Positions 21,781 through 30,430 of a stretch of DNA of 64,000 bases are shown here, piece by piece. Each line of letters begins with the position of its first letter. The stretch's first letter is position 1. A program made the translations under genes and the position numbers. This DNA comes from Carya illinoinensis (lineage: Eukaryota > Streptophyta > Magnoliopsida > Fagales > Juglandaceae): the NCBI RefSeq assembly GCF_018687715.1, contig NC_056752.1, positions 50,376,653 through 50,440,652 on the forward strand, given 5' to 3'. The notes beneath the pieces are model-generated. The model did no database searches, was not told the DNA's origin, and worked only from the letters and a program-made list of their open reading frames with translations.

Positions 21781-22206
21781 TGTTGGGAATTTGGACCTCT
21801 CAAATTCACCCTTCCTAAGATCTACCCTTTGCAGGAGTAAAAAGAAAAATAGAGAAATAATAACAACACAAGAAATTTACGTGAAAACTCCAAAACAGGA
21901 GAAAAATTACCAGACCCAGAGAAGAAAATACGCTATGTGAAAAATTGTTACAATCACACAATTTTTCTCCTCACCCCAAACACACCCACAAAACTTTCCC
22001 CACTAGCAAAATTTTAACTCACACCTCTTCTCATTTTACAAAAATGGACAATAGAGGAATTTAACTAGAGTCAAAAGTTACTAACTAAGCATTTGACTGG
22101 TGCACTTAAACTAAGAGGCTAAGTCTCTTATTTATAAGCCTTGAGAGCTTGCTCCTTCCCATTTTCCACCCATGTGGGACTAACCAAAGGAGTAAAAAGT
22201 CCAACA
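21781..22206 (-). repeat. TRIM-like element 3' LTR
   Basis: Begins 'tgttgggaatttggacc' and ends 'aaaaagtccaaca'. It aligns end to end with 22940-23364, with scattered substitutions, so the insertion is clearly older than Copia-1. Confidence 0.88.
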
Positions 22207-22939
22207 ATCTCCACCTTGCGACTTTGACTGGTCCCACAGTCAAGCTCCATCTCAATGAAGATCTTCATAGCTTCCACTATCATGCTTCACCATAAAAGCA
22301 TACCCATTTAGAATAAACCAATTCCAAGCATTTTACTTCGACCCATGTCAAAAACAACCTTGCTGAAAATTATGGTGTAACTTCCACGTTTGGCTCTCCT
22401 GGAAGTTCATCAGCCATCGACATGAATTTCCACCATACACCCTGCATTAATGCCAAACTAATGCCCGTGTGCAAACTTATGGACCTGCTAATATTAACAC
22501 ATCCTCTATCATGGCAACTTTGGGAATTAGCAACATGCCATAAGTATGTACATGTCTCATTTTTCATGGAGAGAGACACAACATTAGCATCAATACCAGT
22601 ATCTCCATTTACTAACTTGGAGCTACTTGCCGAACCAGCTTCTTGTACCAGCTGTTTCACCAGTTGCTAGAATCACTGCTGACTTCAGGGGTTGATCTGT
22701 CCTTCCACACCTTGTGTAAACCAATTTCTCCACCTCATTCCTAACATCATTTTGATGAATTTTTACCGTAGAAATGAATAGTACCTCACTAAGTAAGTTC
22801 CCAGGAAAGATTGGAGGGTCACAATGGATACACTTAAAATTTTCAATCTCCTAGACAGAACCTCCTTAGACTATACGTATCCACACTACCACACAAAAAC
22901 TCCACTCCACAAAAAGAACCTAGTGGCTCTGATATCAAT

Positions 22940-23364
22940 TGTTGGAAATTTGAACCTCCCAAATTCACCCCCCTAGGATCTACCCTTTGCAGGAGTAACA
23001 AGAAAAATAGATAAATAATAACAACACAAGAAATTTACGTGGAAACTCTAAAACAGGAAAAAAACCACCAGACCCAGAAAAGAAAATACAATATGTGAAA
23101 AATTGTTACAATCACACAATTTTTCTCCTCACCCCAAACACACCCATAAAACTTTTCCCACTAGCAAAACTTTAACTCACACCTTTTCCCATTTTATAAA
23201 AATGGACAATAGAGAAATTTAACTAGAGTCAAAAGTTACTAGCTAAGCATTTGACTGGTGCACTTAAACTAAGAGGCTAAGCCTCTTATTTATAAGCCTT
23301 GAGAGCTTGCTCCTTCTCATTTCTCATCCATGTGGGACTAATCAAAGGAGCAAAAAGTCCAACA
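22940..23364 (-). repeat. TRIM-like element 5' LTR
   Basis: Begins 'tgttggaaatttgaacc' and ends 'aaaaagtccaaca'. The primer-binding site lies immediately to its left on the plus strand. Confidence 0.88.
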
Positions 23365-23474
23365 CTCTTTATCTTTCCCTTTGTTGTGCTATCTTCTCTG
23401 TTCTGCTGCCCTTTCATGTTTAGTTCATAACATCAACCAACGTAAAGAATTAATAATAACAGCTTGGCAGGATC

Positions 23475-23612
23475 GAGCTTAAAGGCGGCATCGAGATTTT
23501 CGACAAATTGAGAACCGTGACGGGATGCCCCAGGTGCGGTATAAAATTGTTAGACCGGATTACGTTTAGATTTTCTTTTTACTCGTTCATCGAGCTATGT
23601 AAAAAGTCGTAA
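23475..23612 (+). other. Conserved open stretch of unknown identity (A1 copy)
   Basis: A 45-codon open stretch follows an acceptor-like 'ttggcag' at 23470. It includes KLRTVTGCPRCGIKLLDR, with a CPRCG zinc-ribbon-like knuckle, and ends CKKS-stop. The paralogous stretch at 44176 has the same frame with several amino-acid changes (CPKCG). It may be an exon relic of an old gene. I do not recognise the family, and no partner exon is evident. Confidence 0.3.
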
Positions 23613-23744
23613 ATTTGCTTAACACTGGTCATCAACAAATGCATACAAAATGTTGCCAATGCTATGCACGTGTCGACCATTATTATTGTTATTATTTTTC
23701 AGCTCTTAATTTTTTATTTTTGGATTTTTTTAATTTTGTTTTTT

Positions 23745-23930
23745 ATTTCATAGGTTTAGGGAGATACTGTGATGCGATGTCTCTAACAATATTTTATTAA
23801 TGGAGTTTTTACAAAGAGATCAACATAATCAATCTTACAATCAGGGGGACTAAAGTTCGATTAAAAAATACAGAGCAATTTCATTTTGAGACAAACCATA
23901 TGGACTAATCAAATAAAAAGGGTAAGAAAA
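23745..23930. repeat. Receptor-kinase 3'-flank repeat, copy 1 of 4
   Basis: The word 'gatgtctctaacaat' and its flank ('ttattaatggagtttttac ... agatcaacataatcaatc') recur at about 37585-37745, 45085-45270 and 46525-46690. The 37.6-kb copy lies directly after the receptor-kinase stop codon. The other copies therefore mark duplicated ends of kinase genes whose coding parts are gone. Confidence 0.7.
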
Positions 23931-24751
23931 CCACGGTTGTACTTCAATCAAATAAATTGTTGAAACCATTGGTTTAAAATTAAAACATCGTCGTACCTTA
24001 CAGAGATGTTAAAGCTTCAGAATACCAATGTTTTGCATGTCGTGGCTAGGCATCCACGATGAGAGCATATTTTTCATAAATTCTTGGGCCAATCCGTTTT
24101 TTTTGATGTTTTCTTGTTAAGGTCCCATCTCATAATTTAACGTCTGGGGTATTCAAGTTTGGCTATGTTAGCCTATTTTTCATAAACTCTTAGCGGGACT
24201 TTGTTTGTTTTTGCATATGAAATGAGATGAATTAAGATAAAAGTTAAATAAAATATTATTAAAATATAATTATCAAGTCATTATCAAGATTTTCATATAT
24301 TTCTTTAGGTGTTCAAGGAATACTTGGATGCTTAAAATGTTGTAATTTTGTAAATAACAGTGAAATAGTTTGAGTGACAATATTTTATTGAGTTTTAGAA
24401 ACATAAGATAAAAAATTAAATAAAAATATTATAAAATTAAAAATTTATTTGCATATGATTTTTATTTTAAAGTTTATATATAAAAGTTATATTAATTTTT
24501 AAGCTATATTAATTTTTGTGTTTTGTTTTGAATTTTTTAAAAGTTGTACTGACTTTTGTGTTTGAATAATAATTTAGTAATAATTAAATAAATAATTTGA
24601 AACTAAAAAATTATTTTGTATTTAAATGATTATTGGAAATGAAATTACAAGAAATTTTGAAAATTCTTATCTTTAGGTAAACATCTCCTTAATCTATCAT
24701 TAAATATAACATAAAAAATTCAAGATAATCGAAGTCGAAGTTTTTATTTTA

Positions 24752-24752
24752 C

Positions 24753-24800
<48 letters not shown>
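24752..24800. repeat. (GA)n microsatellite
   Basis: About 22 GA dinucleotides follow the kinase-upstream word 'aagtcgaagtttttatttta'. The paralogous site near 46093 has only a short GA run, so the repeat expanded after the duplication. Confidence 0.9.
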
Positions 24801-24803
<3 letters not shown>

Positions 24804-24887
24804 AAAATTTGAAAGGAAGAAGATACAAAGAAATTTTAACAAATAATTCAATTTTTTAAAATTTTAAAATAAAAATTATATTATAAC

Positions 24888-26269
24888 AATAGTTTAACTT
24901 TATAATATTTTTATTCAAATTTTTTTTTTCTCTTCTTTCCTAAAACTCTATAAAACATTTTAACTCAAACTATTTTCCACTCATCACAACTTAAATCAAA
25001 TATTTGATCATACTATTCACACACCTTTTTATCTCAACTCGTTATCCAAACTAGTCGTCGAAGCCATTATTTATTGTCGGAACACCAACCCGTGGTCCCA
25101 TTATTTATTTGTGTTCTCTGGTACGATTTGTTTCTTCTTACAATGAGTTTTGCTACATACAAGCATAGTTGCGGACTAATCTATGTACCAACACTGATTT
25201 ATTCATACTTAAAATTTAAATTAACATTGTTTTCAATAAAATCTACTTTTTGACCAATCACATCAATTAATATACAGATTAGTATACAATTATGTTTGCA
25301 ACTATACTTTTCCTCTTACAATAGCTAATTTCCTACCATGTTGTCACTCTTAAAGAAGCGTGGGACTTGTCCAAAAACAAGAAGTACATATATGTATTCA
25401 AAGTAATATGTTGATTATCAATAACGTCAATACTGACACGTATATCACTGTGTGCATTGGGTGGCTTTTTATTCTTCTTTATTTCATTTTTCAGGGTTTG
25501 GGGGTCGGGGGAGGGATTTCCGCTCCCTTCGTTTGAATTTGAATTGATCCACTATTTCACAAGTTATTCTTTTAATGATTATAATTTAGATTTGGGGGCA
25601 AAAGATGCTTTTTGTGCACCTATTTCATTATTTTCATTTATGAAAGATGCTAAATGCTGATGTTTGCATGAGAGTATCTAATAGTGCTAAAATCCTTACC
25701 AGAAACTTGAACCGGAACCTTTGTCTATTGATCTCCTGCCTCATCCTGATGTTCATGGATGCCAATTTAGCCTGCTCCCGAGAGGGAGGAAACCAGAGAG
25801 ATGATGATGGCGCAAAACGAGTTTTCTTAGGGTGGAGAGCGCTTTATAGAAGGAATATCAGGACAAGCTAGCTTATGTAATACAGCTGATCTGACTTTTT
25901 AAGTTTATTCATATGTTATGCTGAGAAAACTATTACTAGAATATCCAAAGTCTTTTAGTTTCCATATTACTCATGGTATCGTTACGTTTTAGTTATTGTT
26001 ACCTATAGATGCTTGTTAAAATTTGCTTTTCTCCCCCTATGCAATAGAATATTGACTAATCAATCAATTTTATGTACAGTCGGTTCATGCAAACGGTGCA
26101 GAGTTGCTAAGGCCACGTCAAATAAAATAAAATAAAATAAAATAAAATAAAGAGAAGACAAAAGATCACACCCTCGTGAAACCGAAGTGAGAAAGAAAAA
26201 ATCCAAACAAAAACACCGAAATAGAGCTCGTGTTCCTCTTGATCTTTGTCTTCCTGCTTGTCTGGATTT
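24888..26269. other. Intergenic; small ORF and MITE, no certain gene
   Basis: It contains a MITE (25148-25318), a receptor-kinase upstream-like word 'cgtggtcccattatttattt' (about 25090), an (AAATA)n run at about 26118-26151, and a 74-codon plus-strand frame at 25647-25871. That frame has a hydrophobic stretch LCLLISCLILMFMDANLAC followed by a charged tail. It could encode a small secreted or membrane peptide, but nothing else supports it. Confidence 0.4.
25148..25318. repeat. MITE, partner copy at 61230-61395
   Basis: The outer arms 'acatacaagcatagttgc' and inverted 'gtatagttgc' flank an AT-rich centre. The copy at 61230-61395 matches along its length ('tgatttattcatacttaaaa' in both). Both sit in receptor-kinase upstream regions. 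No coding capacity. Confidence 0.65.
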
Positions 26270-26401
26270 TCAGTTGCCAACTTGATTTGTATTTTTTGCT
26301 TCCATTCTTAAATCTTCCCTTGGTGGCTTAGCTAATTTTGGCAAATCTTTAGAAGGAGCTTTTCTCGCAAACTGAATAATCTTTTCAGGAGCTAGTGACA
26401 T
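26270..26401 (-). other. Minus-strand open stretch, 43 codons, unidentified
   Basis: On the minus strand an ATG at 26401 opens a lysine/proline-rich frame (MSLAPEKIIQFARKAPSKDL, then PKLAKPPREDLRMEAKNT) ending at 26270. It has a low-complexity charged character and could be a terminal exon. The nearby exon candidate at 26685-26798 is on the same strand, upstream. I cannot join the two confidently. Confidence 0.25.
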
Positions 26402-26684
26402 GGATTTTTTCATTAACAGACAATATTTTAGGATATATGTCTATTGGAGGTTGTATTTGGTTACTTTTTTTTGGGATCTGGCTTCCAGCTGACCTGGTTC
26501 CAAGTTTCGAGTCTTCAAGTTTTTTGCAGCTGGTAGAGGAGGCACCAAAATGGAAATGAATGAAAACCCAGAAAACCTACTACCAAAAATCAAACAAACA
26601 TTGAAATGAAGGAAAAAAAAGTTAATAATCAGAACCTAATTTCTGATAACTCAGAAATAAATCAACGGGGAAAAAGAGACGTAC

Positions 26685-26798
26685 CTTTTGAGCATTGGTG
26701 TAGGCTTCAGCTCGGTGCTGCTGTATTGCAAGGAACCTACGAAACAGATGGAGGATTTTGGAAGAATCAGAGCAAGCTACGGTATTTTTGGCCTCCAT
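26685..26798 (-). CDS. Candidate first exon, REX1-B-like repair protein
   Basis: On the minus strand, an ATG (26798) opens 38 codons ending at an excellent donor (AAG|GTACGT). They include SKILHLFRRFLAIQQHRAEA. This resembles, from memory, the N-terminus of plant DNA repair REX1-B domain proteins (pattern LFRRFLAIQQ.RAEAY). The next exon of that family is not visible downstream, so this is either a fragment or an exon whose partners have been lost. An upstream out-of-frame ATG with a short frame precedes it. Identity is tentative; that it is, or was, an exon is more likely. Confidence 0.4.
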
Positions 26799-26934
26799 TG
26801 GTTATGTAGTAGAGACCTTGAAATCTTCCATGATTGTCTTTAGAGAGGTAAGAACTCCATTGGTTCTATATTTTCTCTTTTCGTTTCATCGTTAAAGAGC
26901 TAATAACTCGAGGGTAATGAAAGAGAGAAATATT

Positions 26935-27146
26935 TTTTGCAGTCGGCAGATGCAGTCGGCGTGTAGTCGGTTGTAAAAAAAAAAATTAATACGGGACCTA
27001 CATGAAAAAAAAAATTATAAAAATAATTTTTTTTTTTCATGTAGGTCCCCTTGAATATAAAAAAAAATTTTTATAATTTTTTTTTATTCATTCCGTACAG
27101 CCGACTGCACGCCGACTGCATGTGGCGACTGTATGTAGCAAAGCTG
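26935..27146. repeat. Foldback MITE with GCCGACTGCA ends, member 1
   Basis: The left arm 'gcagtcggcgtgtagtcgg' and right arm 'cagccgactgcacgccgact' are inverted copies around an A/T-rich core that is itself a hairpin ('acctacatga...tcatgtaggt'). The outer right end is 'gactgtatgtagcaaagc'. It is in the opposite orientation to member 2, 60 bp away. Confidence 0.75.
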
Positions 27147-27206
27147 AATGAAAGATGGGGAGGGAAATGGAAGGAGGGATCACTGAACGGGACATTTCTA
27201 TTTTGG

Positions 27207-27432
27207 GCTTTGCTACATACAGTCCAAAAATGCAGTCGGCGTGCAGTCGGCGTGCAGTCGGCTGTACGGAATGAATAAAAAAAATTATAAAAAAATTATT
27301 TTATATTCAGGAGGACCTACATGAATTATAAAAAGTTATAAAAATAATTTTTTTTTTTCATGTAGGTCCCGTATTAATTTTTTTTTTTACAGCCGACTGT
27401 ACGCCGACTGCATTTCCCGACTGCACAAATCA
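27207..27432. repeat. Foldback MITE with GCCGACTGCA ends, member 2
   Basis: Begins 'gctttgctacatacagtcc' and ends 'cccgactgcacaaatca'. Internally, 'gcagtcggcgtgcagtcgg' is doubled in the left arm, followed by the inner inverted 'acctacatg' pair. No coding capacity. Confidence 0.75.
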
Positions 27433-27644
27433 TTTCTATTCTATTTTTTGCCACATCAACCAACGTTTGCAACTGCTTACACAAAGTGACTGCCTTTAGC
27501 TTTTTTCCTAATCAATTTTATTTAAAAAATCATATTATTTTTGCCCTTGTGGACATTAGAAATCCCTAGAAAAGATTTTCTTCAAACTAGATAAACGTGA
27601 CTTGGACGTTACTCCACAGCTAGCATATATATACATATATTACA

Positions 27645-27866
27645 GCTTTGCTATATACAGTCGCCACACGCAGTTGGCGTGCAGTCAGCTGTACAGAATA
27701 AATAAAAAAAAATTATAAAAAAATATTTTTATATTCAAGGGGACCTACATGAATTATAAAAAATTATAAAAATAAATTTTTTTTTTGATATAGGTCCCGT
27801 ATTAATTTTTTTTTTATAGCCGACTGCACGCCGACTTCATCTCCCGACTGTAAAAAATATTTCTCC
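27645..27866. repeat. Foldback MITE with GCCGACTGCA ends, member 3
   Basis: Begins 'gctttgctatatacagtcg' and ends 'tctcccgactgtaaaaaata', in the same orientation as member 2. Arms and core match members 1 and 2. Three members within 0.95 kb make a local cluster. Confidence 0.75.
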
Positions 27867-28049
27867 ATATATTAATAATAACCTGACGTGAAATTATCTC
27901 ATTCAAGAACTAAATGCAAGTCTTTCTAGTGGGGTTATGTCCCAGGCCGCCCAACCCTGACCAAAACTGTTCAATATGGAAGAATTCATCAACACATTAA
28001 TAGTACTTGTTTATATGATTTGTCCAGTCATCAGGACGATCAAATATTT

Positions 28050-28600
28050 CTTTAGGTGTTCAAGGAATGCTTGGATATATGCTTAAAATGTCATAATGTT
28101 GTGAATAACAGTAAAATAATTTGAGTGGTAATATTTTATTGAGTTTTAGAAAAATAAGATAAAAAGTTGAATTAATAAAAATATTATAAAGTTAAAAATT
28201 TGTTTAAATATGATTTTCATTTTGAAGCTTATAAAAATTATATTAATTTTTATATTTTGTTTTGAATTTTTTTAAAGTTGTGTTGACTTTTATGTTTGAA
28301 TAATAATTAAGTAATGATTAAATAATAAATTTAAAAATTTAAAAATAAAAAATATTATATGTTTGAGTGATGATTGAGAATGAAATTATAAGAAGTTTTG
28401 AAGATTCTCATCTTTACAAAACATCTAATTTTTAATGAATAGTTCAATTTTTCAAATTTAAAAACTAAAAATAAAATTTTATATTATGATAATAGTTTAA
28501 TTTTATACTATTTTAACTCAAATTATGTCTAATTCATCTCATCTTAATTCAAATATCTCACTATTATTTATAAATTATCTTATTCTAAGTTGCTATCCAA
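28050..28600. repeat. Dispersed AT-rich repeat, long copy
   Basis: This is a copy of the 'tattttattgagttttagaa ... gttgaataaaaatattataa' family. It is closely similar to 24310-25040 and 45660-46190, which precede equivalent receptor-kinase upstream blocks. Confidence 0.6.
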
Positions 28601-28610
28601 ACCAGCCCTC

Positions 28611-28720
28611 GGTCCCATTATTTACTGCTGGAACACCCACCCCTGGTCTCAATATTTATTGCTGGAACACCCACCTCCTTGGAAGTGCTGTTAATCCCGT
28701 CTTCCTCTGCAGGGCACCAA
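28611..28720 (+). promoter_or_regulatory. Conserved receptor-kinase upstream block, relic copy
   Basis: The words 'tcccattatttactgctgga', 'ttggaagtgct' and 'tcttcctctgcagggcac' recur in the same order at 30357-30430 and 61545-61617, each time just before a receptor-kinase first exon. It is probably the proximal promoter and leader shared by the tandem genes. Confidence 0.65.
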
Positions 28721-28766
28721 AATACAGTTAGAAAGAAAGGTGGATATTGGCCAAGCAAGAACAGAA

Positions 28767-29470
28767 ATGCTTTCGGCTTTGAAAGGGTGCCACTTTTGGG
28801 TTTTAGCGACTGCCGTTCTTGGAGTTGGCAACTCAGATCCCGCTGCTGCAGGGAACAATATTCGTCATGGTGGAAGAAAACTTGCCGAAATTCCAGGTAT
28901 TTAAGTTATACATATATTTATAAAATAAAAGCTTGTATGCTTGGCCGTACCGTTCAAGTGTACCACTTAATAAAAAAATTTAAAAAATATGTAAAATAAA
29001 AAATAAAAAAATATTATAAAGTAATAAAAAAATTTAAAAAATGTGCAAGAAAAAGTAAAAAAATATTATAAAGTTAACAAATTTATTTGAATATATTTTT
29101 CATATTATTTTTATTTTAAAATTTGAAAAAATTGTATTATTATTTTTTTGTTTTATTTAGAAGTTTAAAAAAATTGATTAGTTTTTATGTTTGAATAATG
29201 ATGAAGTAATAATTAAATGAAAAAAATTAAAAATTAAAAATTAAAAATTAAAAACTATTTTTTATTCTACTAATATTTAAGAATAAAATTTAAAAAAAAA
29301 ATTAAGAATTTTATATCTAATCGTAATATCACGTCCCTTGGACCATGCGGTACCGCATCCGTAAAGTGCGTAGGTCTAAACAATTGAAGCTTAATTATCC
29401 GACCCAAGTGATTGATTCCCATGTTTCAACTTTTCCAGCTGGCACATTGGGTTGGATATATTGATCGGGA
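28767..29470 (+). pseudogene. Relic of a malectin-like LRR receptor kinase
   Basis: Positions 28767-28896 match first exons of the two genes downstream (…TAVLGVGNS…GGRKLAEIP, then a GT donor). They encode a signal peptide-like start beginning MLSALKGCHFWVL. The ancestral ATG further upstream is lost. No malectin-domain exon follows. At 29419-29470 a 50-bp remnant matches the end of kinase exon 12 (the region coding [14 protein letters not shown]), with substitutions. So a whole receptor-kinase copy once lay here and has been reduced to two fragments separated by AT-rich filler. Confidence 0.75.
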
Positions 29471-29860
29471 GTAGAATATTGGGATTACGAGAAGAAAATG
29501 AAAATTTTATAAATAGCAGGAAAATTGTTTGAATTAAAATATTTTATTAAGTTTTAAAAAATAAAAGATAAAAAGTGAATAAAAAATATTATAAATTTAA
29601 AATATTATTAATATAGAAAATAAAAGATAAAAAGTGGATAAAAAATATTATAAATTTAAAATATTATTAATATAGAATTTGTATTTTGAAACTTGAAAAA
29701 ATATTTTTATTTTGTATGTTTTGTTTAAAAGTTTAAAAAAAATTTAATGGTTAAATAAAAAAATTAAAAGTTTAAAATAAAAAAATAATTTTAACTTTTT
29801 GAAAATTTAGGACCACGGGGCACCGCATCTGCATGGTGCGGTAGGTCAGACGGTAAAAAG
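29335..29860. repeat. Direct repeat pair around 'ccgcatc...gtgcg'
   Basis: A roughly 37-bp word beginning 'ggacca' and containing 'ccgcatc' and 'gtgcg...taggtc' occurs near 29339 and again near 29810. Between the copies lie the kinase relic and AT-rich repeat with an internal roughly 57-bp tandem duplication ('aaaagataaaaagtg...tattaata', near 29567 and 29625). Confidence 0.5.
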
Positions 29861-30356
29861 CCCGAGCCTTGAGAACTATCCAGCCCTTAATACACGATGG
29901 GATGAGGCATCGAAGTGACATCAAATAGACAATAAACTATTAGAACTTTCTTGCTGGACTCGTTTTGTTTTTGTTTTTAATGTTCAATCATCGGCGCAAT
30001 GGAAGACCGGAGATAAATATCAAACGTACATAATAAATAATCCACGATCGAATGGTCGGGAGAGATTGTTCAATCCTCTTCCTTGTCTAACTTTATTTCA
30101 ATCATTTTGCTCAGTCTGACACATGAAATAGTCTCAGTCAAGAACTAAAATGCAAGTCTTTACTCTTTCCTCCCAAATAACACGTTAATATATTTGGACT
30201 TTAATTAGTCAAAGTCATCGTCAAAGGATCGAATATTTCTTTCGGTTCTTAATCTATCACTAATATAACAACAAAAATTCAAGATAATCAAAGTCGAAGT
30301 TTTTCTTCTAAGGTGGTGAGAGGCAGAAAAAGAGAGAGAAATTGAAAGGAACTGAA

Positions 30357-30430
30357 GGTCCCATTATTTATTGCTGGAACACCCAAGTCTTTGGAGTGCT
30401 ACTCATCCCCTACGTCTTCCTCGGCAGGGC
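30357..30430 (+). promoter_or_regulatory. Conserved receptor-kinase upstream block
   Basis: 'cattatttattgctggaaca' and 'tcttcctcggcagggcacta' are shared with 28611-28720 and 61545-61617. It ends about 35 bp before the start codon at 30465, so it probably includes the leader as well as the promoter. Confidence 0.65.

Larger units (their letters stand above)
21776..23369 (-). mobile_element. TRIM-like LTR retrotransposon, 1,584 bp
   Basis: The element spans 21781-23364, with LTRs 21781-22206 and 22940-23364 (TGTTGG...CCAACA). The internal region is only about 733 bp and has no gag or pol. On the minus strand, 'attgatatcagagccact' next to the 5' LTR (22924-22939) matches an initiator-Met tRNA primer site. 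'aaggtggagat' beside the 3' LTR (from 22207) is a purine tract. The empty site in A2 (near 44070, 'cctctgtatc') shows the target was probably CTCTG; the flanking copies now read CTTTG and CTCTT, one change each. It depends on another element for movement. Confidence 0.88.
18369..24887. repeat. Segmental duplication copy A1 (partner 40393-46187)
   Basis: From 'ttatggttgacccagccct' onward this segment aligns in order with 40393-46187 over about 5.8 kb, with many substitutions and small indels. Shared landmarks are the MITE at 20681 (partner 42969), the 'cacgaccttcttgtctagg' stretch at 21711 (partner 44006), the conserved open stretch at 23475 (partner 44176) and the kinase 3'-flank repeat at 23750 (partner 45080). 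The TRIM-like insertion at 21781-23364 is unique to A1. The right end reaches a receptor-kinase upstream block ('aagataatcgaagtcgaag', about 24722). Confidence 0.9.

Noticed and set aside
22370..22670. Overlapping plus- and minus-strand frames inside the TRIM-like element
   Set aside because: No gag or pol signature could be recognised. The region is better explained as the non-coding interior of a small LTR element.
25647..25871. A firm small secreted peptide gene
   Set aside because: The hydrophobic segment is not at the N-terminus, there is no conserved motif or paralogue in the window, and the start is uncertain. It is mentioned only in the intergenic entry.
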